From Polaromonas sp. (GTDB lineage: Bacteria; Pseudomonadota; Gammaproteobacteria; Burkholderiales; Burkholderiaceae_C), in assembly GCF_010365105.1 (NCBI RefSeq), contig NZ_JAAFGZ010000007.1, positions 182,496 through 246,495 of the forward strand: DNA of 64,000 nucleotides, in the 5' to 3' direction. Position 1 is the stretch's first letter. Every line of letters starts with the position of its first letter. The position numbers and the translations under genes are program-made. Shown one piece after another: positions 43,821 to 52,993 of the stretch. The notes below the pieces were generated by a model, which ran no database searches, was not told the origin of the DNA, and saw only the letters and a list, made by a program, of their open reading frames with translations.

Positions 43821-44294
43821 CTACAGGAAGTCCGGCGACTGGACGGTCACCACGACGGCCTGCACCTGACCGTTACGCTCCCGGGTGCGGAGCCACCACA
43901 CCGCGCCTTTTTTCACGGAAAAATCGGTTTCCACCAGCCCCAGCAGGCGGGCCACGGTCTGTCCCAGCGTCGGCTGGTGGCCTATCACCAGCACCGGCAC
44001 ACGGGCCAACGGCCACTGCACCACTTCCAGCAAGGCCTCGGGTGTGGCTCCTGGCGCCAGCTCGGGCCGGGTCTTGAACTTGCGCCCCAGCGCCAGCGCG
44101 GTCTGCTCGCAGCGCCGTGCCGGACTGACCAAAATGCGGGCGCTACCGGGCAACTGCCGGTCCAGCCATTCGGCCATGCGGACTGCCTGCTTGTCGCCAC
44201 GCGCGGTCAGTTTGCGTTCCAGGTCACGGCACGCATCGGCCGTGCCTTCGGGCAACGCCTCTGCTTCGGCATGACGCCACAGGATCAGGTCCAT
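43821..44294 (-). CDS. sixA: Phosphohistidine phosphatase SixA
   Basis: A 157-residue histidine-phosphatase-superfamily protein. The catalytic His is His8 in LWRHAEAEA, with a second conserved His in VLVIGHQPTLGQ. In E. coli SixA removes phosphate from phosphohistidine in the nitrogen phosphotransferase system; the substrate here is not known. Six bp after the ppk stop and probably co-transcribed with it. Confidence 0.88.
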   Translation of the reverse strand: MDLILWRHAEAEALPEGTADACRDLERKLTARGDKQAVRMAEWLDRQLPGSARILVSPARRCEQTALALGRKFKTRPELAPGATPEALLEVVQWPLARVPVLVIGHQPTLGQTVARLLGLVETDFSVKKGAVWWLRTRERNGQVQAVVVTVQSPDFL

Positions 44295-44300
44295 GCTTGA

Positions 44301-46361
44301 CTAACTTTTGCGGGGTTTCAAGGCTGAATAGCGCGCCATCAGCGCCGATTGCGCGCTGTGGCGGTTTTCGGGGTCTGCCGGGTTCACCAGCACATACGTG
44401 CCATCGGGCTGCAAATCCCAGGCATCGCGGCCGTCGTGCAGGTAGGCGACCAGGCATTCGTCGATGATGCGCTGGCGAATCACCGGGTCGTTCACCGGCC
44501 AGGCGAGTTCGACCCGGCGCAGCATGTTGCGGTTCATCCAGTCGGCGCTCGACAACAACAAGGTTTCGTCGTCGCCGGAGCGAAAGTAAAACACCCGTGA
44601 ATGCTCCAAAAAGCGGCCAATCACCGAGCGCACCCGAATGTTGTCGGTCACGCCTTTGACCTGTGCCGGCAGCATGCAGGCGCCGCGAACGATCAGGTCG
44701 ATCTTCACGCCGCACTGCCCTGCCTTGACCAGCGCGCGCATCAGGTCTTCGTCGGTCAGCGCATTGGTCTTGACGACGATGCGCGTGTCCTTGCCGGCCT
44801 GCGCGGCCTGGGCCAGCGCGGCGATTTTGTCCAGCAGCCTGCGCTGCAGCTGGAATGGCGCCAGCAGCAGATGGTGCAGCCTGGGCAGTCGGCTGTGGCT
44901 TGCCAGGTGCACGAACACATGGTCGATGTCGGCGGTCAGCAGCGGGTCGGCCGTGAGGTAGCTGATGTCGGTGTACAGCCGCGCCGTGCCCGGGTTGTAG
45001 TTGCCGGTGGACAGATGGGCATAGCGCGCCAGGCGCCGGCCTTCGCGCCGGGTGACGAGCAGCATCTTGGCATGCGTTTTCAGGCCCATCACGCCATAGA
45101 CCACCTGCGCGCCGATGGATTCGAGCATTTCGGCCCAGTTGATGTTAGCTTCTTCGTCAAAGCGAGCCTTCAGCTCGACCACCACCATGACTTCCTTGCC
45201 GCGCCGCACCGCTTCACGCAGCAGCAGCATCAGCTCGGAATCGGGACCGGTGCGGTAAATGGTTTGCCGGATCGCCAGCACCGAGGCGTCGTTGACCGCC
45301 TCGCGCAAAAAGGCCAGCACGCCGTCGAAGCTTTCGAAAGGCTGGTGGATAGCCACGTCGCCCTGCCGGAGCCGCTCGAAAAACGACTGGCCGGGCACCA
45401 GTTGCTTCGGGTAGCAGGCCTTGTAGCGCGGAAACAGCAGCTTGGGGTCGTTGACCAGATCGACCAGCTGGGTCAGTCGCACCAGGTTGACCGGGCCATG
45501 CACCCGGTACAACGCCTGCGCCGGCAGGTTGAACTGCTTGAGCAAAAAGCCAGAGAGATACTCCGAGCAGCCGGCCGACACTTCGAGCCGGACCGCCTGG
45601 CCGTAGTGGCGCTGCTCCAGTCCCAGGCGCAGCGCGGTGCGCAGGTTCTTCACATCGTCTTCATCGACTTCCAGGTCGGAATTGCGGGTGACGCGGAACT
45701 GGGAAAACTCACCCACCTTGCGGCCCGCGAACAGGTCGGCCAGGTGCGCGCGGATCACGCTGGACAGCGAAAGGAACAGCTTGTTGCCTTTTCCCTCGCT
45801 GCGGCTGGGCATGTGGATGAACCGCGGCAAGACCCGGGGAACCTTGACGATGGCAATTTCGTTTTCACGGCCAAAGGCGTCCCGCCCGCCCAGCCGGACA
45901 ATGAAGTTCAGCGACTTGTTGGCCACCTGCGGAAACGGGTGCGACGGATCCAGCCCGACCGGAATCAAGAGCGGCCGGACCGCGCGTTCGAAATAGGCCT
46001 TGACCCAGCGCCGCTGCACCGCATTGCGCTCGCCATGCGAGACGATGCGGATGCCGTGCCGCGCAAACGCCGGCAGCAGCTCGTCGTTGTACAGCGCATA
46101 CTGGCGCGCCACCATGTCATGCGCCATGCCGGAGAGCGTCTTGAACGACGCGACCGAACAAGCGCCTTTCAGCTCATTGTTCATTGCCGCCGTCAGGTGC
46201 GACAAGGCCCGAACTTCAAAAAACTCGTCCAGGTTGGACGACACGATGCACAAAAAACGCAGGCGCTCCAGCAAGGGTACGTCGGTGCGCCGTGCCCAGT
46301 TCAGCACCCGCTCGTTGAAGGCGAGGATGCTGTGGTCGCGGTCAAGAAACTTGACAGGCAT
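44301..46361 (-). CDS. ppk: Polyphosphate kinase 1
   Basis: A 686-residue PPK1 that reversibly makes polyphosphate from ATP. Markers are FLDRDHSILAFNERVLNWA, SSNLDEFFEVR, the phospho-accepting His in GLKTHAKMLLV, and DWMNRNMLRRVE near the C terminus. The frame opens at TTG 46403, but the ATG at 46361 begins at the family N terminus (MPVKFLDRDHS). A Pho box lies about 90 bp upstream. First gene of ppk-sixA. Confidence 0.94.
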   Translation of the reverse strand: MPVKFLDRDHSILAFNERVLNWARRTDVPLLERLRFLCIVSSNLDEFFEVRALSHLTAAMNNELKGACSVASFKTLSGMAHDMVARQYALYNDELLPAFARHGIRIVSHGERNAVQRRWVKAYFERAVRPLLIPVGLDPSHPFPQVANKSLNFIVRLGGRDAFGRENEIAIVKVPRVLPRFIHMPSRSEGKGNKLFLSLSSVIRAHLADLFAGRKVGEFSQFRVTRNSDLEVDEDDVKNLRTALRLGLEQRHYGQAVRLEVSAGCSEYLSGFLLKQFNLPAQALYRVHGPVNLVRLTQLVDLVNDPKLLFPRYKACYPKQLVPGQSFFERLRQGDVAIHQPFESFDGVLAFLREAVNDASVLAIRQTIYRTGPDSELMLLLREAVRRGKEVMVVVELKARFDEEANINWAEMLESIGAQVVYGVMGLKTHAKMLLVTRREGRRLARYAHLSTGNYNPGTARLYTDISYLTADPLLTADIDHVFVHLASHSRLPRLHHLLLAPFQLQRRLLDKIAALAQAAQAGKDTRIVVKTNALTDEDLMRALVKAGQCGVKIDLIVRGACMLPAQVKGVTDNIRVRSVIGRFLEHSRVFYFRSGDDETLLLSSADWMNRNMLRRVELAWPVNDPVIRQRIIDECLVAYLHDGRDAWDLQPDGTYVLVNPADPENRHSAQSALMARYSALKPRKS

Positions 46362-46450
46362 GGCGACGGGGACCAGTGCGGGGGTCGTGGCGGGAAGTAA
46401 CAAGACAGGTCTTTACGGTCAAAAAATAGCCCCTAGTGTTGTCTGGTTTG

Positions 46451-46468
46451 ATGACAGCCTTGTGACAG
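46451..46468 (-). promoter_or_regulatory. Pho box before ppk
   Basis: Minus strand: CTGTCAC, AAGG, CTGTCAT (46468 to 46451), an exact match to the two-half-site PhoB consensus. AACACT lies 10 bases downstream as a weak -10 candidate. Confidence 0.8.
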
Positions 46469-46540
46469 CCGGCAGTCCCGCTGGTGCAACGCCCAACGCC
46501 GGCTGGCAAGTTGGAAAGCTGTCTTTTGCGTCATGTTTTC

Positions 46541-46599
46541 AAGCAAAAACAGCCATTTCCGCAATAAGCACGGGCGCAAGCAGCTATCACTTTCATAGT
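46541..46599 (-). repeat. Dispersed repeat, copy 7
   Basis: Minus strand: TATGAAAGTGATAGCTGC, TTGCGCCCGTGCTTATTGCGG arms, TGTTTTTGCTTG tail. Its first bases provide the TGA stop of the adjacent TPP enzyme gene. Confidence 0.75.
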
Positions 46600-48287
46600 C
46601 CCTGCTGCAGTGCGGCCTGCGTGATCGATGACAGCGTGGCACGCGTGGTGATGACTTCCGGGTCCAGCATGACCTCGATCAGCGTGCCTTCCGGCCGGGC
46701 CAGCGCGGCCAGCAGTTCGGCTTCGAATTCGTCGGTGCGGGTGATGCGCACGCCGGCATAACCGTAGGCGCGGGCCAGCGCCGCAAAGTCCGGGTTGTTG
46801 AGGCGCGAGCCGCTCTCATGCTGCGGATAGGTCTTTTCCTGGTGCATGCGGATGGTGCCGTACATGCCGTTGTTCAGGAGCAGGATGATGCTCTTGGCGC
46901 CGTGCTGCACAGCCGTCGCCAGTTCCTGGCTGTTCATCAGGAAGTCGCCATCGCCGGCAATGGTGAACGCCACGCGCCCGGTCGTGATGGCAGCGGCAAT
47001 GCCGGCCGGAACGCCGTAGCCCATCGCGCCGACGGTGGGAGCAAGCTGCGTCTTGTGCCCCTTGACCAGCCCGTGGTGCTGGTAGAAACGGTGAATCCAG
47101 CTGGCGAAATTGCCCGCGCCATTGGTCAGCACCGCATTCTCTGGCAAATGCTGTTGCAGCAGGCCGACGATGGCCGGCATGTCGATGTCGCCGGGCAAAG
47201 CCTGCGGCACCAGATTGGCCAGGTAATCGGCATTGGCCGAGGCGGTCCATTCTTCCCACGGCACAGACACCGGCGCGCTCAGCACTTCGAGCGAACGGGC
47301 AGCGGCATTCATGGTGGCGTTGATCGCCAGGTCGGCCTGGAACACGCGGTTGAGTTCTTCGGCGCTGGCATGGATATGCACCAGCTTTTGCTTCGGCCGG
47401 GGCGCCTCGATCAGTGTGTAGTTGCCGGTCGTCATTTCACCCAGGCGCGGGCCGATGGCGATGATCAGGTCGCTGGCCTTGACACGCGCAGCCAGTTTCG
47501 GGCTCAGGCCAATGCCGACATCGCCGGCATACAGCGGATGGTGGTTGTCGAAAGTGTCCTGGAAGCGAAAGGCGTTGCCCACCGGCAGCTTCCAGTTCTC
47601 GGCAAAACGCTGCAAGGCCTGCGCAGATTGCGGCGTCCAGCCACCTCCACCGGCAATGATGAGCGGCTGCTTTGACGCCAGCAGCATCTCGCGCAGTGTG
47701 CGCAAGCCGCCGGGGTTGCTCCAGGCCTGCACCGCTTCAACGCGTGGCAGCGGCCGGGCATCGGTCATGCGCGTCAGCATGTCCTCGGGCAGCACCAGCA
47801 CCACCGGGCCGGGCCGGCCGTTCATGGCGGTGGCAAAGGCCCGCGCCACATATTCAGGGATGCGGTCGGCGTCATCGATACGCTCGACACGTTTGGCAAA
47901 ACCCTTGGTGCTCGGGCCGAAAAAGCTGGTGTAGTCCACTTCCTGGAAGGCTTCGCGGTCGCGGCAGTCGCTGGCCACGTCGCCGACCAGCAGCACCATG
48001 GGCGTCGAATCCTGGAACGCCGTGTGTACGCCAATCGACGCGTTGGTGGCGCCCGGTCCGCGCGTGACCATGCACACGCCGGGACGGCCGGTGAGCTTGC
48101 CATGCGCCTCGGCCATGAAGGCCGCGCCGCCTTCCTGGCGGCAGGTGACGAAACGGATGCGGTCCTGGCGGGCATGCAAGCCGTCGAGCACGGCAAGGTA
48201 GCTTTCTCCGGGAACGCCGAAAGCATGGGTGACGCCCTGGGCCAGAAGGCAGTCGACAAGAAGGTGGCCGGCAAGTTGTTGGGTCAT
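46593..48287 (-). CDS. Acetolactate synthase-type TPP-dependent enzyme
   Basis: A 564-residue or so enzyme of the acetolactate synthase/benzoylformate decarboxylase family. The N-terminal domain has catalytic Glu52 in TCRQEGGAAFMAE, the middle domain a Rossmann-like LIIAGGGGW, and the C-terminal domain the TPP motif GDGDFLMN...LLLNNGMYGTI. The true IlvB partner IlvH is absent, so a decarboxylase or non-biosynthetic role is likely. The ATG at 48287 begins MTQQLAGHLLVD; the earlier in-frame start has no homology. The stop codon lies inside a dispersed repeat. Confidence 0.85.
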   Translation of the reverse strand: MTQQLAGHLLVDCLLAQGVTHAFGVPGESYLAVLDGLHARQDRIRFVTCRQEGGAAFMAEAHGKLTGRPGVCMVTRGPGATNASIGVHTAFQDSTPMVLLVGDVASDCRDREAFQEVDYTSFFGPSTKGFAKRVERIDDADRIPEYVARAFATAMNGRPGPVVLVLPEDMLTRMTDARPLPRVEAVQAWSNPGGLRTLREMLLASKQPLIIAGGGGWTPQSAQALQRFAENWKLPVGNAFRFQDTFDNHHPLYAGDVGIGLSPKLAARVKASDLIIAIGPRLGEMTTGNYTLIEAPRPKQKLVHIHASAEELNRVFQADLAINATMNAAARSLEVLSAPVSVPWEEWTASANADYLANLVPQALPGDIDMPAIVGLLQQHLPENAVLTNGAGNFASWIHRFYQHHGLVKGHKTQLAPTVGAMGYGVPAGIAAAITTGRVAFTIAGDGDFLMNSQELATAVQHGAKSIILLLNNGMYGTIRMHQEKTYPQHESGSRLNNPDFAALARAYGYAGVRITRTDEFEAELLAALARPEGTLIEVMLDPEVITTRATLSSITQAALQQGL

Positions 48288-48357
48288 GCGCTTTATTGTG
48301 CCTTGGCCTCTGCGCACCGAATGGCAGCCGCCGTCTTGAAACGCGGCGGCGCCCGGC

Positions 48358-48660
48358 TTATTCCGGCGTCGTCGGATCGGCGTCCGCGCCGCCGCTTTCC
48401 AGCGCCTGGCGGTCCAGTTCCTCGTCGCTCAGCGGTGGCGCTTCCTCCAGCGCAGCGAGTTCTTCCAGCAGCGCTTCATCGGGCGGCTCGTGGCCGAGCA
48501 GCACTTCCTCGATGCGCTGGGTGTAGGTTTCGGCGTGAAGCGCCTCGGGCCCGCTGGTGGCGGGCGGAAATTTGTCGCCGAGGTCGGACATGACAGCGTC
48601 TGATTTTTCTTCCACCCAGCGGACAAAGTCGTTGGCGGGAGGGGTCTGGGATGCGGTCAT
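48358..48660 (-). CDS. Small acidic hypothetical protein
   Basis: A 100-residue, very acidic protein with no Cys, no signal peptide and no membrane segment. Near the middle, an ETYTQRIEEVLLGHEPPDEA stretch is the most ordered part; the ends are rich in Glu, Ala and Pro. Codon use matches its neighbours and the frame is intact, so I take it as real. Seventy bp upstream of the TPP enzyme gene. Function unknown. Confidence 0.6.
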   Translation of the reverse strand: MTASQTPPANDFVRWVEEKSDAVMSDLGDKFPPATSGPEALHAETYTQRIEEVLLGHEPPDEALLEELAALEEAPPLSDEELDRQALESGGADADPTTPE

Positions 48661-48757
48661 TGAAGTCTCCTGAAGTTAAGCCATCGTAGCAGCCGTGCGC
48701 TCGCAAAATCCCAATGTACGCCGGCAACTTCGCCAGCGCAACAGGAAGCGCGCCGCC

Positions 48758-51292
48758 CTAAGCCAGTGGCGGCGGCAAAGCAGGCTCCAGCGCCTTGTCC
48801 TGCGCTTTGTCCTGCGTCTCGCGCAGCACCAGCCCGGCCGGCTTGACCAGCGAAATGTCGGCCTCGCGTAGCCGCCTGAGCACGTCGAAGAGCAAGGCGC
48901 TGCGAACGCCGTAGGCCATGCGCGGCGAGTTGACAAAGGCGGTCGCGTTGAACACCATGCCGGCGCTGTCGATGGCGTCGAGCTGCACGCTGGGCTCTGG
49001 CACCTTCAGCACGTCGGCATGCGCTGCGAACAGCTCCAGGATCAGGCTGCGGACCTGGTCGGCGTCGGCGTTCAGCGGCACCGGCAGCAGGATCTTGACC
49101 AGCCCGAGCGGGTTGGCGTGGGTGACGTTACGCACCGTCTTGGTGATGAATTCCGAATTCGGAACAATCACCGTCGAGCGGTCGCCCATCTGGATTTCAG
49201 TCGCCCGCACATTGATGCGACGGATGTCGCCCTCGATGCCGCCCAGCGACACCCAGTCACCGACCTTGACCGGCTTTTCGGCCAGCATGATGATGCCCGA
49301 GACAAAATTCTGCACCACCGCCTGCAGGCCAAAACCGATGCCCACCGACAAGGCGCTGGCCACCCACGCAATGCGCTCCAGACCGATGCCGACGGCGGCC
49401 AGGCCCAGCGACAGCGCCAGCAGGTTGCCTGCATAGGCAAACAGCGTGGACGTCCAGACCTGCATGCCGGCATCGAGCGATGTGGTCGGGAGGAAATCCT
49501 CCTTCAGCCAGCGCCTGACGATGCGCACCACGACCAGGCACAGGATGATGACCAGCACGGCCTGCAGCACGGCTGCCGGAACAATCTGGAAGGCGCCGAC
49601 CGAGACGCCCTGCTGGAGCTTGTCGGCGCGCTCGAACAACTCGGACGGCCCCTCGCCAAACGGTGCCAGCAGCAGCATCAGCGCCAGCGCCACCACCAGC
49701 AGCCGGCCCACGCCCGACAGCAGTACGGCGGCCTGCGCCCGCACCTTGAGGAAGCGGGACGCCGGCATGTCGGCCGCTGCGGCGGCATCCGCCGTCGCGC
49801 TGGCATCGCTGGCCGCACTGGCCGGGCTGGTTTTCGGTCCCAGCAACGCCATGAAACCATCGTCGATCAGCACCGCCAGCAGATAGGCCGATCCCAGCAC
49901 CACCGCCATCCAGGCCATCTGGTGCACCACGAAGCTGCCCAGCGCCACGTAGCCGAGCAGCAGCGCCATCAGGCTGCCGGACACACCCAGACAGGCCAGC
50001 CCGAACACCGTCGTCAGCCACAGCGGACTTGGCGGCCAGTTCGCGGCCGTGCCGGGGTCGCGCAGGGCGCGGCGGCGCGCCACGTCGGCGAGCAGCAGGC
50101 CCAGGCCCATGGCCAGGCCCATCACCAGCGCGACGATGCAGTCGGCCGCCACCGTGGTGACCAGGCTGGCATTGATCTGCGCGGTCAGCTGCATCAGCGC
50201 CCAGGTCAGCACCATCAGCAGCGCCAGCACCGCCGGCAGCCAGCGCAATTTCAGCGCCACCACATCGGGCAGCGGCAGCAGACGCCACGACGACCGGGCC
50301 GGCAGCAGCAGCGCATGGCCCAGGCCGACGACGTAGCCGCCAAAGCAGATCACGCCGGCCAGCCGGCCCATGACGGGCGCCAGCGACTCGGGCAGCGGCG
50401 CGACCCAGACCAGCCCCAGGTAAACCGCCTCGGCCATCAGGCCAGCCGTGACGGCGGGCAACAGCACCCGTGTCCAGGCATGCAGCGACCGGCGCAACCG
50501 GCCCGGCGGCACGCGCGTGGTGGTCAGTCTCAACAGCACCCGGCCCGCCCAGGCGTACAAACCCAGCAGCACCATCAGCACCAGGCCCACACTGATCCAG
50601 ACCGCCGTGCCGCTGGCCCGCGCGGCGGCAGCCAGTGCGTCGGCCTGGCGGCGCACACGCAGCAGGTCGCCGGGAATTTCCATGCGCAGTTCGGCCCAGA
50701 ACAGGCTGCTCAGGATGGACGAGGTGCGCTCGCCCAGCCGGGCCTGGAATTCGGAGCGCCGCAGCGCCGAGATTTCACCGGCCGTCTGCTCGCTTTCCAC
50801 CGACAGCAGCTTGGCCCGCTTGAACTGGGCGTCGAGTTCGGCGCGCACCTTGTTCAGCTGGGCGCGCAAGACCGCCACGTCGGGTGCCTCGGCCTGCCCG
50901 GCAGTGACCGGCCCGAGTTCGGCCAGCCGCGCCTGGACGCTCGCCAGTTGCGGCTCCAGCAGCGCGGCCGCCGCGTCGGCCTGGGTTCCGGCGGCCAGCA
51001 CCCCGGCACGCAAGGGCAGCAGATCGGCCGCCTCTTTCGGTGGCTTGTCGAGAACTTTGCGCGCCTGGTCGATCTGCGCACGCGCAGCGTCCAGCGATGT
51101 GTCGGTGCTGTCCGGCTGCGCCTGGGCGCTCATCGCGACCAGCGCCAGCAACAGGCTGGGCAAGACAGCCACGCCAAGTCGGCCCAGGCGAGCCAGGTGT
51201 TTCAAGAGAAGGCTCCAGCAGCCAGCCAGGCCGGGCAGCGGCTTTGACCCGCAACCGGCAGCGGCACGGCGACTGGTGTTTAAAGCAGCCAT
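48758..51292 (-). CDS. Large MscS-type mechanosensitive channel (DUF3772 N-terminal domain)
   Basis: An 844-residue membrane protein. The signal peptide ends about residue 58 (VAMSAQAQ), a periplasmic coiled-coil/DUF3772-like region follows (about 60-200), then about ten membrane helices, and the C-terminal MscS core with GFGLQAVVQNFVSGIIML and GDWVSLGGIEGDIRRINVRA. Such large paralogues protect against osmotic shock. The ATG at 51292 overlaps the end of the upstream PLD gene by 13 bp; a start 15 codons earlier would lie deeper inside that gene. Confidence 0.87.
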   Translation of the reverse strand: MAALNTSRRAAAGCGSKPLPGLAGCWSLLLKHLARLGRLGVAVLPSLLLALVAMSAQAQPDSTDTSLDAARAQIDQARKVLDKPPKEAADLLPLRAGVLAAGTQADAAAALLEPQLASVQARLAELGPVTAGQAEAPDVAVLRAQLNKVRAELDAQFKRAKLLSVESEQTAGEISALRRSEFQARLGERTSSILSSLFWAELRMEIPGDLLRVRRQADALAAAARASGTAVWISVGLVLMVLLGLYAWAGRVLLRLTTTRVPPGRLRRSLHAWTRVLLPAVTAGLMAEAVYLGLVWVAPLPESLAPVMGRLAGVICFGGYVVGLGHALLLPARSSWRLLPLPDVVALKLRWLPAVLALLMVLTWALMQLTAQINASLVTTVAADCIVALVMGLAMGLGLLLADVARRRALRDPGTAANWPPSPLWLTTVFGLACLGVSGSLMALLLGYVALGSFVVHQMAWMAVVLGSAYLLAVLIDDGFMALLGPKTSPASAASDASATADAAAAADMPASRFLKVRAQAAVLLSGVGRLLVVALALMLLLAPFGEGPSELFERADKLQQGVSVGAFQIVPAAVLQAVLVIILCLVVVRIVRRWLKEDFLPTTSLDAGMQVWTSTLFAYAGNLLALSLGLAAVGIGLERIAWVASALSVGIGFGLQAVVQNFVSGIIMLAEKPVKVGDWVSLGGIEGDIRRINVRATEIQMGDRSTVIVPNSEFITKTVRNVTHANPLGLVKILLPVPLNADADQVRSLILELFAAHADVLKVPEPSVQLDAIDSAGMVFNATAFVNSPRMAYGVRSALLFDVLRRLREADISLVKPAGLVLRETQDKAQDKALEPALPPPLA

Positions 51293-52857
51293 TCGATGGG
51301 CAAGAGCGACAAAAAGCTCACGCCTGCGCGCTGCCACCAGCTGGTGCCCGGCTCGGTGGTGTCAACCACCGGCTGCCCTTGCGCATCCTGGCTCAGCCAG
51401 CGCAGACCGCCAGCGCTTTTGTCTTCGGACAGCATGACCTGGTAGGCCTGCGCCGGCAGTTCCTGGTCAAACCCGTCGGCCACCTGGCCGGCCAGCCTGG
51501 GGCTGCTGATCAGCACGCCCATTTCGGTATTGAGCGCGGCCGAGCGCGGGTCAAAGTTGAAAGAGCCGACAAACAGCCGGGTGCGGTCGACAGAAAACGT
51601 CTTGGCATGCAGGCTGGCGCTGGAACTTCCGCCCAGCCCAAGCCCCTTGGCCGTGGTCGCCTCAAAGGGTTGTTTCTTGAGTTCGTACAAGGTCACGCCG
51701 GCTTCGAGCAGCGCCTTGCGACGCCTGGCATAACCGGCATGCACCGCCGCCACGTCGGTGGCCTCCAGCGAGTTGGTCAGCACGCGGATGCGCACGCCTT
51801 GCTGGCGCAGCGCCACCAGCGCCTGCACGCCGTCAGCCGTCGGAACGAAATACGGCGAAACCAGCTCCATCGATTCGGTCGGCGCCTGCAGCACCTGCTT
51901 GAGCCGGGGGAGCATCAGGTCCTGCTGACGGGCTTTTGCCAGAACCTTGGCCGGGTCGTCGCTCACCAGGTGTGTTGGCGCCCATTCAAGCGCCAGCGTC
52001 CCTTCGACCATGCGGCGCACAAAAGTCGCCTGTTGCACCGCCTGCACATAGGCCTGGGCGGCAGGGTCTCGACTTGCGCCGGCGTCATGCTCGCTCACTT
52101 TGCGAAGCTGGCCCACCGGCGCGGGAGCCAGCAACTGGCTGACCGGGTAGCTTGACGCGCTCGCCCAGTACAGGTCAAAGTCGGTGGACACGGCATCGAC
52201 CACCTGGCCAATCGCCAGCACGTCCAGGTCGGCAAACAGCATGCCGTCGCCGACGCCGAAATATTCATCGCCCACGTTGCGCCCGCCCAGGATGCTCGCC
52301 TGGTTGTCGGCGGTGAAGGACTTGTTGTGCATGCGCCGGTTGAGGCGCGAAAACTCGGTCAGATAGCCCAGCGGCCTGAACCCGCGCACCTTGAAAGGGT
52401 TAAACAGCCGAACCTCGATGTGTGCGTGCTGGTCGAGCGCGGCCAGCAAGGCGTCCATGCCGACGGTATTGTTGTCGTCAAGCAGCAAGCGCACGCGCAC
52501 GCCGCGCTCGGCGGCGCTATGCAAGGCTTCCAGCAGCAGCTTGCCCGACACGTCGGGACGCCAGATGTAGTACTGCACGTCCAGCGTGCGCTCGGCAGCA
52601 TCGGCCAGCAGCACGCGCGCGGCAAAAGCGTCGCGCGCTTCATTGAGCAGGTAGATGCCCGACAGCCCCGGATGGCGGCCGGCCAGCGGCGCAATGCCCC
52701 GCCCCAGCGCGGTATCGGCGGTGTTGCGCAGCACGCTGCTTTCAGTGCGGTCGGTGGGCGGAGCCAGGCTGGTGCAGCCGGCCAGCAGCGCTGCCAGCGC
52801 CATGCACCACCGAGCAATCAGACGGCCGGCCGGCTTGGCAGGCCCACGCACCGTCAT
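51280..52857 (-). CDS. Phospholipase D-family lipoprotein, cardiolipin synthase-like
   Basis: A 525-residue PLD-superfamily protein with two HKD motifs: RMHNKSFTADNQ (His177, Lys179) and SLHAKTFSVDRTRLFVG about 230 residues on. The N terminus has a lipobox LLAGC (Cys28), so it is probably an outer-membrane or periplasmic lipoprotein. It resembles ClsC-type proteins, which make cardiolipin from phosphatidylglycerol and another phospholipid. The ATG at 52857 is preferred to the TTG at 52878. Confidence 0.85.
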   Translation of the reverse strand: MTVRGPAKPAGRLIARWCMALAALLAGCTSLAPPTDRTESSVLRNTADTALGRGIAPLAGRHPGLSGIYLLNEARDAFAARVLLADAAERTLDVQYYIWRPDVSGKLLLEALHSAAERGVRVRLLLDDNNTVGMDALLAALDQHAHIEVRLFNPFKVRGFRPLGYLTEFSRLNRRMHNKSFTADNQASILGGRNVGDEYFGVGDGMLFADLDVLAIGQVVDAVSTDFDLYWASASSYPVSQLLAPAPVGQLRKVSEHDAGASRDPAAQAYVQAVQQATFVRRMVEGTLALEWAPTHLVSDDPAKVLAKARQQDLMLPRLKQVLQAPTESMELVSPYFVPTADGVQALVALRQQGVRIRVLTNSLEATDVAAVHAGYARRRKALLEAGVTLYELKKQPFEATTAKGLGLGGSSSASLHAKTFSVDRTRLFVGSFNFDPRSAALNTEMGVLISSPRLAGQVADGFDQELPAQAYQVMLSEDKSAGGLRWLSQDAQGQPVVDTTEPGTSWWQRAGVSFLSLLPIEWLL

Positions 52858-52993
52858 CTCAAAAGCGTTTTTCAGCAAAGGAAAAAAGGGATTTATGGAA
52901 AGCCCGAATCATAGGGGAATGCACCAAAGAATGCATGAAAGGAATGCCACAAGGCGCGCAGGCACCGCCCGCTGGCTTACCCTTTTCCCCTGG

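Noticed and set aside
44601..46400. A 599-codon open frame on the plus strand across ppk
   Set aside because: Antisense to a conserved gene and without any family features.
49019..51247. A 742-codon open frame on the plus strand across the MscS-type gene
   Set aside because: Rich in His, Gln and Arg, as mirror frames of high-GC genes usually are; no domain and opposite to a good gene.
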